Assembly (NCBI GenBank): GCA_965207915.1
Contig: OZ242304.1
Location: 1,240,001 to 1,304,000 of the forward strand
Length of the DNA stretch: 64,000 bases
Reading direction: 5' to 3'
From: VXNJ01 sp009840625
GTDB taxonomy: Bacteria; Chloroflexota; UBA11872; VXNJ01
Made by a program: the position numbers and the translations under genes. Below the pieces are notes generated by a model. The model worked only from the letters and a program-made list of their open reading frames with translations. It was not told the DNA's origin and did not search any database. Below are positions 1 through 8,676 of this stretch, piece after piece (position 1 is the stretch's first letter; the number at the start of each line of letters is the position of its first letter).

Positions 1-1
1 T

Positions 2-370
2 ACCAGCCCGGAAGCCCAGGCCCACGCCCGGATCAAGTTCGCCCGCGTGATGGTCCTGCTCATCGATGATCCGTCCGCGATTCAGCGCGCCGTGGTGGCC
101 GCCCATGCCGAGTCGCCGCAGCTGCCGATCCTGGCCCGGGCCCGAAACCTGCGCGAGCGCAACCAGCTGCTCCGGCTCGGCGCCGGCCACGTCGTCTGCG
201 AGGAGCTCGAGAGCGGAGCCGAGATGGCCGCCTGCGTGCTCAAGACCCTGGGCCTGGAAGGCACGTCGATCCGCACCGAGCTGAGCCGCGCCCTGATCCT
301 GACGCAGTCGGAGAACCTTACCGACATGACCGGATCGTGGATCGATTCGGCTGACCGCGAAACGCGCTAG
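2..370 (+). CDS. Cation/proton antiporter, C-terminal TrkA-N (RCK) part, partial
   Basis: The reading frame is open from the left window edge, so this is the 3' end of a longer gene. The visible 122 residues run as half of a Rossmann domain: a hydrophobic strand (VMVLLIDD), a helix, a P-I-L-A-R-A-R strand and the L-G-A-G-H-V-V-C-E-E element. That pattern is typical of the RCK/TrkA-N domain at the C-terminus of Kef/CPA2-type K+(Na+)/H+ antiporters, where it gates the membrane part. The membrane domain itself lies outside the window. A stand-alone TrkA subunit is possible but less likely given the E-E-L-E-S-G-A-E-M-A helix and short tail. Confidence 0.75.
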   Translation, partial: TSPEAQAHARIKFARVMVLLIDDPSAIQRAVVAAHAESPQLPILARARNLRERNQLLRLGAGHVVCEELESGAEMAACVLKTLGLEGTSIRTELSRALILTQSENLTDMTGSWIDSADRETR

Positions 371-428
371 CCGGGAGCTTTCGACTCCGCGACCAGATGC
401 CCTCCGGAAGGGCCGCCGGCACGGCCGT

Positions 429-1742
429 TCACGCCGGTTCAGCCGGCCGAAAGTCGGGGTGCCAGGTCGATAGGTGATCGCGGTGCGTCGGCGAGTAGGC
501 ACCGGGCTTGAAGAACCTGTCGTAGAAGTCAAGATCCAGGTGGTGAACCTGCATGAACCACATAAGGTGCATGGTGTCGACGGTCCCGGGAAACTTCCCG
601 TACGTGTCGTAGATGTAGTTGCAGACTGCCTTGGCGCAGGCTTCCCCCTCCGGGCTGGTGTCGGGGATGCCGGACTCGTACCGTTCGTTGGAAATCGTGT
701 GCGGGACTTGGCCGCCGCGCTCCAGGAACTCGCCGAGTCCGCCGCGGGTGCCCGCGATGATCGAATCCACGGCGGCGTCCATGTCGGCGAAATAGGGCGG
801 GCAGTAGCCCTCGAACACCCCGTCCATTCCCACCGGGTTGCGTACCAGCTGCATCCCCTTCGGAGCCACCGTACGAAACCCCATTTCCTCAAGGACCTCC
901 AGGGACAGGAAGCCGCAGTGCATCCACCCGCCCAGGCCCATCGCCTCGGTCGCCAGGAACATGTTCTGGCAGGCGATCGCCGCCTCGTTGAACGTGAAGT
1001 AGACCGCTTCCCGCTCAAGGACCGACAGCGGCAGCGCTTTTTTCTTGTCCAGGAAACCGCTATCGGCCCATTCCTGGGTCCCGGCGGGACGGAAATCGTA
1101 GCGATCGTCTACCACGTAGAACCCGCCGCCGGTACCCCCGGCGAACCGGCCGCCCTCGCCGTCGACCATCTGGATGGTCAGGTTGATCAGCGAAGCGCTT
1201 ACGTCGCAAACCGGCATGAAGAGGGTGCAGCCCGGACGGTTGTTGTCCCAGTAGTTGTGGGCAAACATGGGCGGCGCACGGCGCGGAATGTCAAGCCGGC
1301 CGTCCTTTAGTTTCCGGCGGTTCTTAAGGTACTGCGCCACGACCTGCGACCGATCGCCCTCCGATTCGACCTCGCGCATGCGCTTGGCGGCCGAATCCTG
1401 CAAGTCCATAACGTAGACCCCGGAATCGTTGGTCAGGAACAACTGCGTCCGATGGACCGAAAGCGCGCTCCCGAACGTGCGGCCCGCGCCGCGGATCATC
1501 GCCCCCGGGCGGGCCAGGTCGGAAAGGACCGTTCCCGAAATCCCCATCCCGGCGGCGACCAGCAGGGCTTCCTCCAGCGGGTCGAGCGGCAGCGGGGGCT
1601 GTTCGGACTTGTAGCGGAAGGGTCCTTCGTCCAGTTCGAACCCCATTCCGAAACGGCGCGAGCGGCGCCCGTACAGGGCCTCGAACAGCGGGTACTGCCA
1701 GACCCGGTTAACGTGCGCCGAATCGTCGGTCGGACCTACCAT
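429..1742 (-). CDS. Nitroreductase-like protein
   Basis: A 437-residue protein. The ORF extends further upstream, but I start it at the ATG at 1742 because a strong AGGAGGG lies 5 nt before it. The N-terminus has Y-G-R-R-S-R-R-F, and residues near 270-300 read F-N-E-A-A-I-A-C-Q-N-M-F-L-A-T-E-A-M-G-L-G-G-W, both resembling the FMN-binding Arg-Ser-Arg and the A-x-Q-N-x-x-L-x-A-x-x-x-G-L-G helix of nitroreductases. It is about twice the usual nitroreductase length, with long insertions and a His/Asp-rich C-terminus (H-H-L-D-L-D-F-Y). Cofactor and substrate cannot be told; the family call is tentative. It points away from the SDR gene on its right. Confidence 0.6.
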   Translation of the reverse strand: MVGPTDDSAHVNRVWQYPLFEALYGRRSRRFGMGFELDEGPFRYKSEQPPLPLDPLEEALLVAAGMGISGTVLSDLARPGAMIRGAGRTFGSALSVHRTQLFLTNDSGVYVMDLQDSAAKRMREVESEGDRSQVVAQYLKNRRKLKDGRLDIPRRAPPMFAHNYWDNNRPGCTLFMPVCDVSASLINLTIQMVDGEGGRFAGGTGGGFYVVDDRYDFRPAGTQEWADSGFLDKKKALPLSVLEREAVYFTFNEAAIACQNMFLATEAMGLGGWMHCGFLSLEVLEEMGFRTVAPKGMQLVRNPVGMDGVFEGYCPPYFADMDAAVDSIIAGTRGGLGEFLERGGQVPHTISNERYESGIPDTSPEGEACAKAVCNYIYDTYGKFPGTVDTMHLMWFMQVHHLDLDFYDRFFKPGAYSPTHRDHLSTWHPDFRPAEPA

Positions 1743-1993
1743 CTGTCCCTCCTCACCTTGACCGGGTCGCCGCACGACGACCCCGCGACGTTGCGCCATA
1801 GGCCTCGACGCACCCGCCCCGGGGAATCGCCCGGCCGGACCGGTCGTTGTCCGCGCCTGATCATCCTATTGCCCGGCCGGATCGGTCGCCGGCGCGTCGG
1901 CTGCCAGTCCTAGCGGCGCGCCCGCGCCGGACCTTTACCGCCAACCGCAGAATGAACGGCATCAACAAAATCCCAGCCGGGAAAGCTGAGACG

Positions 1994-2803
1994 ATGACTG
2001 ATTTTTCGGGCAAGGTCGCGATCGTCACCGGCGGCGCGCTGGGCATCGGCCGGGCCGGCGCCCTGGCCTTTGCGCGCGCCGGAGCGGCGGTCGTGATCGC
2101 CGACATAAACGAGCCTGCGGGCAGGCGCACGCTCGCCGACATCGAGGGCGGCGGCGGCCGGGGCCTATTCGTTCAAACCGACATGGGGCGCAGCGCCGAC
2201 TGCAAGGCCTTGGTGGATGCGACCGTGCAAGCGTTCGGGGGCGTCGACATCGTCTTCAACAACGTCGGAATCCAACCCCCGGATTCCTACGTGGACGCGG
2301 TCGAACTGGACGAGGACCTCTGGGACCGGATCATCGCGGTCAACCTCAAGAGCCGCTTCCTGATGGCCAAGTTCGCGATCCCGCACATGCGGGCCCGCGG
2401 CGGCGGGGTGATCATCAACACCGCCAGCGTCCAGGGCCTGCAGTCGATGCCCGGGGTTTCGGCTTATGCGGCCAGCAAGGGCGGCGACCTATCGCTCACG
2501 CGGCAGCTGGCGATAGATTTCGCCCGCGACAACATCCGCGTATTGGCGATCTGCCCGGGGACCATCGACACCCCGCTAGTTCGCGCCGCCACCACCCACG
2601 TCGGCGGCGACATCGATCTGGCGCTCCTCGATTACGGGGAAGACCATCCGCTGGGCAGAGTCGGTCAACCCGAGGAAGTTGCCGCGGTGGCGCTGTTCCT
2701 GGCCAGCGAGCAGGCATCGTTCATGACCGGCAGTCACGTCGATGTCGATGGCGGAATCCTGGCCGTGGGCAACTGGGCCGGCGGCGCCGGGGCACAGACT
2801 TAG
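1994..2803 (+). CDS. SDR-family NAD(P)-dependent oxidoreductase
   Basis: A 269-residue classical short-chain dehydrogenase. The nucleotide-binding T-G-G-A-L-G-I-G is at residues 12-19, N-N-V-G at 89-92, the catalytic Ser in N-T-A-S near 145, and Y-A-A-S-K gives Tyr158 and Lys162. The C-terminal V-D-V-D-G-G is typical of the family. I chose the ATG at 1994 because homology begins at F-S-G-K-V-A-I-V-T-G; an ATG at 1952 is possible but lacks a ribosome binding site. The acidic residue after strand 2 (A-D-I-N-E) favours NAD+. The substrate is unknown, probably a sugar or hydroxy-acid. Its stop codon interlocks with that of the convergent gene (TTAG at 2800-2803). Confidence 0.88.
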   Translation: MTDFSGKVAIVTGGALGIGRAGALAFARAGAAVVIADINEPAGRRTLADIEGGGGRGLFVQTDMGRSADCKALVDATVQAFGGVDIVFNNVGIQPPDSYVDAVELDEDLWDRIIAVNLKSRFLMAKFAIPHMRARGGGVIINTASVQGLQSMPGVSAYAASKGGDLSLTRQLAIDFARDNIRVLAICPGTIDTPLVRAATTHVGGDIDLALLDYGEDHPLGRVGQPEEVAAVALFLASEQASFMTGSHVDVDGGILAVGNWAGGAGAQT

Positions 2804-4629
2804 CCGCCGTCCGCTCCCGCCCGGCCACCGTAGGAGAGCACCCGGGCACCGCTTGAATCGAGCGTGATCAGTACCCTCGATCCGCCCGCTCTGGAAACCC
2901 GTTCGGCCAGTTCCCGTAGTTGTTCCGGCTCCATGGTCCCGGCCGCTCCTTCGGCTTCGGCCCAGGCAAAAGTCTCGACCCGGTAACCAAGCGTCCGCTC
3001 GATATCGGCGACTATTTCTTCGGCGCCGGGGCCCGAAAGCACCGACACCGATCGGCGCCGTGGCTTGGCCCGGGCCGGCTCGAGCTCCCGGTCGTTGCGG
3101 TTTATGTGCCAGAAGTAAAGCAGGAACGGCAGCGTCGCCGCCGTTGCCCCGACGGCGCCGCGGCCCTCGTATAGGAACTCCAATCCGAAAACCCCGGCCA
3201 GGACGTCGTTCAGCAACACGTACAGCAGGAAGCTGAGACTACCGGTCAGGACGAGCGCGGCGGCGCCGAGAACGCTGAAAACGAATACCTTGCGCGCCAC
3301 CGCCGATTGCTCTTCACCCCCCGGGAGCGCCGCCCTCTGCTGCGCGAGCCGCCAGTACCCCAGGAAGACCGGTGCCCCGACCAGGGCCAGCGCGATCGCG
3401 GTCGCGAGCGGGTCAAGCTGCGAGCCGGCGCCGACCAGGATCCCCTCGTCAGATCGCAGGAGCGATTCGGCCAGGTGCGCAGTCGCGATGCCGATCGCCG
3501 CCGACAGAGCGGCCAACCCGAACCCGGCCAGGGAGTAGGTGTAGACCCGCGACCCGGAGACCGCTGCCAGCGGCGATTCATCGACTTCCCGCAGCAGAAT
3601 CGCGCGGTGGTAGACCCAGATTGCCAGCCCGACGACCAGGGTCGCGATCCAGTTGGGCGTGGCCGCAAAGTGCGACGCTGTTTCTTCGGCCGGGTTGCCG
3701 ATCAGCCAGGTAAGCAGCATCACGCCGACGGCGGTAACCGCGATCATCGACAAGAGGTAACCGCCAAGCAGTGCGGCCGCGTAAACATACGCCTGCCGCA
3801 GCGCCGAATCCCCCGAACCGGCGCCGAAGTACAGGAAATGGGTGCCCCAGGCTGCACCGCCGGTCAGCGCCAATGCCAATCCCGAGACCATGGTGTCTCC
3901 CCAAAGCCGGGCGTCGGTCGAAAGCAGATCGCCGGGTCCGAATGCCGCCTGGTAGCCGGCATCAACGACTGCGAATACCGCCATTCCGACCCCGGTGGCG
4001 CCGATGATCAGGGTGATTGCGGCGGAGCCGTAGACGTAAAAGCGCCGCGCCGCCACGCCGGGGCCGGCCGACACCGGGGCCGAGCCGACGTGCCAGTGGT
4101 ATACCCACACCGCGCCCCAGACTATGGCGAACGACCAGGCCGAGGGATCGAATTCCCCGCCGCGCCCGATCTCCAGCAACCAACGCACGATCTCGTAGGC
4201 GACGACCAGCAGGAATACGCCGGCTATGGCCAGCACCAGATAGACGTACAGGCTGCGCAGCAGCGCCTGGGCCTCGGCCGGGCGGTCCAGCGAGCGCTGG
4301 ATATGGCGCCAGTGGATCCCCCACACCGCCAGTCCGACGACCGTCAGCGAGATGCCAATCGCCAGCGGCTCGCGTGAGGCCGCGATCACCAGTTCGCCGA
4401 ATAGGCCCTCGAGCGCGAACCGAACTATGTAGTAGACCCCGCCGGCGCCGACCAGGAGCCCGATCAGGGCGGCCAGGTAGAAATAGCAGCGGCGCACCGA
4501 CACGGCGATCGGCTCGCCCCCGTTGGCCACGCCCGCAGCCCTCCGGCGGGAGATCGCAAACGCGATCGCCACCGCTATCACCAGCGGCGAGAGCAGCACG
4601 AGAAACGCCAGCGCCACGTCTAGGTCCAT
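2800..4629 (-). CDS. Multi-pass membrane protein with six DUF5671-like repeats
   Basis: A 609-residue membrane protein. By eye it holds six repeats of about 85-95 residues. Each opens with a basic/aromatic R-x-x-Y-x-Y-type element (R-R-C-Y-F-Y, L-Y-V-Y, R-R-F-Y-V-Y, Q-A-Y-V-Y, R-V-Y-T-Y, K-V-F-V-F), continues with two hydrophobic helices, and ends with a third helix closing on W/H residues (W-G-I-H-W, W-V-Y-H-W, W-G-T-H-F, W-V-Y-H-R, L-G-Y-W, Y-F-W-H-I). This matches my memory of DUF5671 proteins. About 90 C-terminal residues are soluble, with an E-E-I-V-A-D-I-E-R-T-L helix. Function is unknown. The gene upstream on the same strand encodes a single-pass protein and is probably co-transcribed. 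Confidence 0.8.
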   Translation of the reverse strand: MDLDVALAFLVLLSPLVIAVAIAFAISRRRAAGVANGGEPIAVSVRRCYFYLAALIGLLVGAGGVYYIVRFALEGLFGELVIAASREPLAIGISLTVVGLAVWGIHWRHIQRSLDRPAEAQALLRSLYVYLVLAIAGVFLLVVAYEIVRWLLEIGRGGEFDPSAWSFAIVWGAVWVYHWHVGSAPVSAGPGVAARRFYVYGSAAITLIIGATGVGMAVFAVVDAGYQAAFGPGDLLSTDARLWGDTMVSGLALALTGGAAWGTHFLYFGAGSGDSALRQAYVYAAALLGGYLLSMIAVTAVGVMLLTWLIGNPAEETASHFAATPNWIATLVVGLAIWVYHRAILLREVDESPLAAVSGSRVYTYSLAGFGLAALSAAIGIATAHLAESLLRSDEGILVGAGSQLDPLATAIALALVGAPVFLGYWRLAQQRAALPGGEEQSAVARKVFVFSVLGAAALVLTGSLSFLLYVLLNDVLAGVFGLEFLYEGRGAVGATAATLPFLLYFWHINRNDRELEPARAKPRRRSVSVLSGPGAEEIVADIERTLGYRVETFAWAEAEGAAGTMEPEQLRELAERVSRAGGSRVLITLDSSGARVLSYGGRAGADGG

Positions 4630-4659
4630 CGGTTCGCTCTCAATCTGCGCCCGGCCCGG

Positions 4660-5163
4660 TCACGGCTGCGGCGGAACCGGCGCTTCGGGAGGCGCGGGCG
4701 GATCCGGGCAGCCGTAAAACGGCCGCGGATACTCGCTGAACCGCCATGCCCCGTCACCACCGACCAGCCGATACCGGCGCTCGTGGGTCCACTGATTGGC
4801 GGCAAACGGCCCCTCAAACTCTGATTCGGTCACCCGGACCGTCACGATCAAGGTGTCGCCGACCATTTCGGTGCCCTGCAGCGTGACCCGCGCGTCGGCG
4901 GAGATTCGATCGCGGTAGGGCAAGTTGTCCTCCAGCGGGCATGCCTGCTGGAGCTCGTCGGACAGCAGCGCGTAGGCGGCGTCCCAATCGCCGGCGGCGA
5001 CCGCCAGTTCATATTCCTGCACCAAGGCCTCCGCCGACCCTCTTGGGAATTCGGCTTCGCGCTCGACAATGGCGGCGATTGCGGCGGCCAGCATCAGCAG
5101 CCCGAGCAGCAGCACCCCGCCCGCCGCCAGCAGGGTTCCTCGCCTGTCTTTAAACCCGTCCAC
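4660..5163 (-). CDS. Single-pass membrane-anchored protein, NTF2-like extracytoplasmic domain
   Basis: A 167-residue protein. I start it at the GTG at 5163, which has GGGAGG 5 nt upstream; the longer frame has no plausible start. Residues 10-35 form one transmembrane helix (T-L-L-A-A-G-G-V-L-L-L-G-L-L-M-L). The rest resembles small SnoaL/NTF2 or DUF4878-type domains: a helix A-L-V-Q-E-Y-E-L-A-V-A-A-G-D-W-D-A-A-Y-A-L-L-S followed by strands (T-L-I-V-T-V-R-V; R-Y-R-L-V-G-G-D-G-A-W-R), then a Pro-rich tail with one Cys. It lies 30 nt before the six-repeat membrane protein gene, suggesting that they work together at the membrane. Function unknown. Confidence 0.65.
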   Translation of the reverse strand: MDGFKDRRGTLLAAGGVLLLGLLMLAAAIAAIVEREAEFPRGSAEALVQEYELAVAAGDWDAAYALLSDELQQACPLEDNLPYRDRISADARVTLQGTEMVGDTLIVTVRVTESEFEGPFAANQWTHERRYRLVGGDGAWRFSEYPRPFYGCPDPPAPPEAPVPPQP

Positions 5164-5354
5164 CGCCGCCTCCCATGTCTCCTCAAACCCCTTACGGTCC
5201 CGGAGTTGCGATCGGATCGATTCTCGGCCGCGATCCGGTCCCCGGCAATCGCCGGTTCGGCCGTGCCCCAAACCGGCGAGCCCGTTCCGGAGTCCGGCGC
5301 CCCGCGCGCCGCCCAGAATATCGTGCCGACCGGTTTCCGAGAGTGAGCCCCCCG

Positions 5355-5990
5355 ATGCCCCTGGCGGTCTACGATTGCCGGACCGACATTGCCAACCTGC
5401 TGGTGACGCCGCAGATCCGCGCCCGGTTCATGCGCCTGGAACCCGGCGAGATCGCTGCAACCCACTCGCACGACCTGGGCCAGGAGGTTTTCCTGGTGCT
5501 CTCCGGCCGGGCCGAATTCGCAATCGCTGGCGAGGTGGCCGAGGTTGGTCCGGGCCAGCTTTGCGTCGCCCTGGTCGACCAACTCCACTCGGTCCGCGCG
5601 CTGGGCGAGGAGCCAATGACCATGTACCTGTCGGTTACCCCGCATATCCAGCCGACGCACACCTTCTGGCGATCGGACGGGCAACGGCTTCCGCACCGCT
5701 TCGCGCCGTCGGCGGCGTACGGTCATCGGACCGACACCGCCACACCGCTGGAAGATCTGCTGAACCAATTGCAGTCGGCGACCGGGGCACTGCGGGACGC
5801 GGCCGAGCACGCCGGTACGGTCCAGTCCGCCCATTCCGGGGCATTGACGCGGGCGATCGAGGCCGGCGAACTGGAAGGTGCCGACGAACGGCGCGACCTG
5901 ATCTGGGACGCGCTGTCGGAGGTCCACCGACGGTCGGCCGAACTGGCGGACACCTGGAACCACGTCGCACCGCGGGCGGGCCGAACATGA
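5355..5990 (+). CDS. Cupin-domain protein
   Basis: A 211-residue protein with an N-terminal cupin barrel: T-H-S-H-D-L-G-Q-E gives His37, His39 and Glu44, and L-H-S-V gives His78, a complete metal set for a small cupin. Residues 125-211 are helical and polar and resemble no domain I know. The start is the ATG at 5355, because the upstream frame is low-complexity Arg/Pro. The stop overlaps the start of the Gfo/Idh gene (ATGA at 5987-5990), so the two are translationally coupled. A role as sugar isomerase, dioxygenase or ligand sensor for the pathway of the partner dehydrogenase is an inference. Confidence 0.8.
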   Translation: MPLAVYDCRTDIANLLVTPQIRARFMRLEPGEIAATHSHDLGQEVFLVLSGRAEFAIAGEVAEVGPGQLCVALVDQLHSVRALGEEPMTMYLSVTPHIQPTHTFWRSDGQRLPHRFAPSAAYGHRTDTATPLEDLLNQLQSATGALRDAAEHAGTVQSAHSGALTRAIEAGELEGADERRDLIWDALSEVHRRSAELADTWNHVAPRAGRT

Positions 5991-7072
5991 CTGCGGCCGA
6001 ACCCAGGGTCCGGATCGGAGTCATCGGCTGCGGCGCCATCGCCCAGGTCCAGCACCTCCCGTTCCTTTCCGAATTGGCCGAGGAGTTTGAACTGGCGGCG
6101 GTCTGCGACGTTTCCCCGGGCGCGGTCGACTACGCCGCCCGGCTGTTCCACGTGCCCGCGCAATTCACCGATCACCGGGAGATGCTGGCCGCCGACATCG
6201 ACGCGGTCCTGCTGTGCCAGTCGGATCCGAAGACTGCGGCGATCATCGACTGCCTGGAGGTCGGCAAGCACGTTCTGGTCGAAAAACCGATCTGCTTTTC
6301 GCGGGCCGAATCCAGCGCCATCAACGAGGCGGTCGCGAGCGCGGGCAAAGTCGCCCTGGCCGGCTACACCAAGCTCTACGAACCGGCTTTTGAACGTGCC
6401 TGGGGCGAAGTTTCGTCGATGGAGGATGTGCGCTTCGTGCAGGTCAACCACCTGCACCCGAGCAATGACCTGCACGTGGCCCAGTTCCGCACTCGGAGCT
6501 TCGACGATGTCCCCCCGGCGGTGGTCGAGCAAAACAGGGCCGCCCGCGCGGCGGCCATTCACGAAGCAATTGGTGAAGTCGAGCCGCCAATCGTCCGGGC
6601 CTTCGGGCTCCTTTCGGGAAGCCTGATCCACGATCTATACGGGCTGCGCGCCCTGTTCGGGCGGCCGGCAACGGTAGCCAGCACCGAGATCTGGCAGGAC
6701 GGGCTGGCCGTATCAACCACCCTCCAGTACGCTCCGGGGTTTCGCTGCGTGGCCACCTGGGTTGATCTCCCCGACCTGTGGAACTTTCACGAAACGCTGG
6801 AGGTCTACAGCCCCCGCAAACGCGTGTTGATCTCCTACGAAACCGGGTTCTCCCGCGCGCACTCCCGGATCCGCATCCACGGCATCGACAAATCAGGTTC
6901 GACGTATTCAACCGAGCCGGCCCTGGACTGGGAAAGCCCCTTCCGCCGCGAGCTACGCCATTTCCACGCGTGCATCACGCGCGGCGAGCGGCCCCGTTCG
7001 CCGATCAGTGAAACCGGCCATGACATCGATCTGATCATTGAAATCATCAAAGCCCATCTCGATCGGCCCTAG
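5987..7072 (+). CDS. Gfo/Idh/MocA-family oxidoreductase
   Basis: A 361-residue NAD(P)-dependent sugar or polyol dehydrogenase-like protein. The Rossmann motif G-C-G-A-I-A-Q is at residues 14-20 and the family hallmark E-K-P at 99-101. The C-terminal half has the usual mixed sheet, and T-E-T-G-H-D-I-D-L near the end is a common family ending. The start is fixed by the ATGA overlap with the cupin gene. The catalytic-site H-D-L-Y-G-L-R in G-S-L-I-H-D-L-Y-G is also as in the family. The substrate cannot be read from sequence; together with the upstream cupin it is probably carbohydrate or inositol oxidation. Confidence 0.88.
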   Translation: MTAAEPRVRIGVIGCGAIAQVQHLPFLSELAEEFELAAVCDVSPGAVDYAARLFHVPAQFTDHREMLAADIDAVLLCQSDPKTAAIIDCLEVGKHVLVEKPICFSRAESSAINEAVASAGKVALAGYTKLYEPAFERAWGEVSSMEDVRFVQVNHLHPSNDLHVAQFRTRSFDDVPPAVVEQNRAARAAAIHEAIGEVEPPIVRAFGLLSGSLIHDLYGLRALFGRPATVASTEIWQDGLAVSTTLQYAPGFRCVATWVDLPDLWNFHETLEVYSPRKRVLISYETGFSRAHSRIRIHGIDKSGSTYSTEPALDWESPFRRELRHFHACITRGERPRSPISETGHDIDLIIEIIKAHLDRP

Positions 7073-7391
7073 CCAATGAGCCTCCGGGCGCATTCGGCCC
7101 GGATCCTGCGCTGATTTTTGGCCCAGGGGCTGTAAACACGACAGGGTCAATCCGCCGGAACCAATTGCCGTGAGCCGGCGATTTGGGATCCGGTTTCTTC
7201 GATCCGTAGTGTCCCGAATTTCGGTTTCCGGAGGTCCAACGACTATTGACGTCAAGCGTGACATCGTCACCGTCGTTGTCACCGCTGTTTTCGTGATCAT
7301 CAGCCCAATGTCCACTTATCATCGTCCAATTGACGGTCATTACGATTCGTGACAGTGTCACTGACATTGTCAACGTACTTGGAGGATCAGG
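7073..7391 (+). other. Intergenic region between Gfo/Idh gene and Fic gene
   Basis: 319 nt without a credible gene. Short frames on both strands here have no domain signal or ribosome binding site. The right half is dominated by TGAC...GTCA half-site pairs described separately, and ends with a good GGAGG 7 nt before the Fic ATG. The first half shows nothing recognisable. Confidence 0.7.
7246..7372 (+). promoter_or_regulatory. Candidate operator array of the Fic gene
   Basis: Five short palindromic sites share TGAC / GTCA arms: TTGACGTCAA at 7246-7255, TGACATCGTCA at 7259-7269, TGACGGTCA at 7331-7339, TGACAGTGTCA at 7350-7360 and TGACATTGTCA at 7362-7372. The last two are 11-bp dyads separated by one base, 12 bp apart centre to centre, and end 19 nt before the Fic start codon. 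The density and the common core suggest cooperative binding of one dimeric regulator, possibly the winged-helix domain of the Fic protein itself. Binding is inferred, not shown. Confidence 0.55.
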
Positions 7392-8543
7392 ATGCCGGGT
7401 TGGAAGGTCCATTTCGACTTAGTTGCGGACCTCTCCCGCCAAGGGCGGCGCGAAAAAATCGCCGCGATCTGCGCAGTCACTCAGGTATTGACTGCCATTC
7501 CCATCCCTCCACATGTGCGCGAGCGCCTGAACAACTTGAACATCATTAGGGCAGTCCGCGGCACGACCGGAATTGAAGGGGTCGAACTCACCGAAGAGGA
7601 AGTGGCAGATGTAGTCAATTCCGAACCTAGCGCCCCTGTGCTGCCGGTCGGCCGTGAGCGCGAACAGACTGAGGTGCGGAATGCTTACGCGCTGATACAA
7701 CGCATCCAGGGACTATTGACGGCCGAGCCCGATCGGCCGCTGACCGAGGAGCTGATCCGCGAATTCCATCAGGTCCTTAGCCAATACATCAGCTACCCCG
7801 ACAACGATCCAGGCAGGTACCGCCGCCACTCGGCCGTCGAGAGCGGGGGTTCTTTTCGCTACCCGGCGCCGGGTGAGATCCCGGGTCTGATGACTGGATT
7901 CATGGACTGGCTGAATCGCGGCAGGGGCCGGTCCCTGGACCCGATCGTGCGGGCGGTCGCGGCCCATTTCCTGTTGGTGAGCATCCACCCGTTTGGAGAC
8001 GGCAACGGACGCACCGCACGGGCCGTCGAGTGTTACCTGCTTTTTCAGGCACGCATCAACGTGACCGGGTTCTACTCGCTGGCCAACTTCTACTACCAGA
8101 ATCGAAACGAATACGTCAACCGGTTGAATCAAGTCCGATTCGAATCGGACCCCGACATCGGCCCGTTCATCGACTTCGCACTCGAGGGGTTGATTGCCGA
8201 GCTTGAGGAAGTGCGCAGAACGCTGATCGACAAGGTACGAATCAGCGCATTCCGCGACTACGCGATCGACCGGTTGCGGATCGCGGGAAGGCTCGGGACG
8301 TCTCCCGGCGAACGTCAATTGTCATTCCTGCTCGAACTCGGTTCTGGAACGGTTGCCTTCGCCGACCTGTTGGGCGGACACCATCCGCTTGCGTTAATCC
8401 ACCGGCACGTCGGTTCCCGGACGCTGCGCCGCGACCTGCGTGAGCTCGAGGATATGGATCTAATCGTCGTGGAATCCGGCATTGTCCGCGCCCAGCTTGA
8501 GATCATGGACCAGTTCACGGCGTGGCCGGAACCCTTTGGCTGA
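7392..8543 (+). CDS. Fic-family AMPylase with C-terminal winged-helix domain
   Basis: A 383-residue protein. The active-site motif H-P-F-G-D-G-N-G-R-T-A-R is complete at residues 199-210, so nucleotidyl (usually AMP) transfer from ATP to a target protein is expected. Residues 58-63 read T-T-G-I-E-G, fitting the (S/T)xxxE(G/N) inhibitory helix of class II Fic enzymes, in which the Glu blocks ATP binding. The C-terminal 85 residues look like a winged helix (S-R-T-L-R-R-D-L-R-E-L-E-D-M-D-L). A GGAGG precedes the ATG by 7 nt. No separate antitoxin gene is present, as expected for class II. The upstream dyad array suggests autoregulation. Target unknown. Confidence 0.92.
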   Translation: MPGWKVHFDLVADLSRQGRREKIAAICAVTQVLTAIPIPPHVRERLNNLNIIRAVRGTTGIEGVELTEEEVADVVNSEPSAPVLPVGREREQTEVRNAYALIQRIQGLLTAEPDRPLTEELIREFHQVLSQYISYPDNDPGRYRRHSAVESGGSFRYPAPGEIPGLMTGFMDWLNRGRGRSLDPIVRAVAAHFLLVSIHPFGDGNGRTARAVECYLLFQARINVTGFYSLANFYYQNRNEYVNRLNQVRFESDPDIGPFIDFALEGLIAELEEVRRTLIDKVRISAFRDYAIDRLRIAGRLGTSPGERQLSFLLELGSGTVAFADLLGGHHPLALIHRHVGSRTLRRDLRELEDMDLIVVESGIVRAQLEIMDQFTAWPEPFG

Positions 8544-8676
8544 GCAGGCGCCGCTTTCCGGGCGAGGAAGCTGATCGAAACCAGCTGGCTCGTTTGCCGG
8601 TAGCGGGTGAGGGCGGATTCCAATCTCGGGCTGCAAACCATGCCGCAGGGCCAGCGACGTTTGATTTTGCCGCTGT

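Noticed and set aside
7170..7352. 60-codon frame before the Fic gene
   Set aside because: No ribosome site and it covers the candidate operator sites; composition is not protein-like enough.
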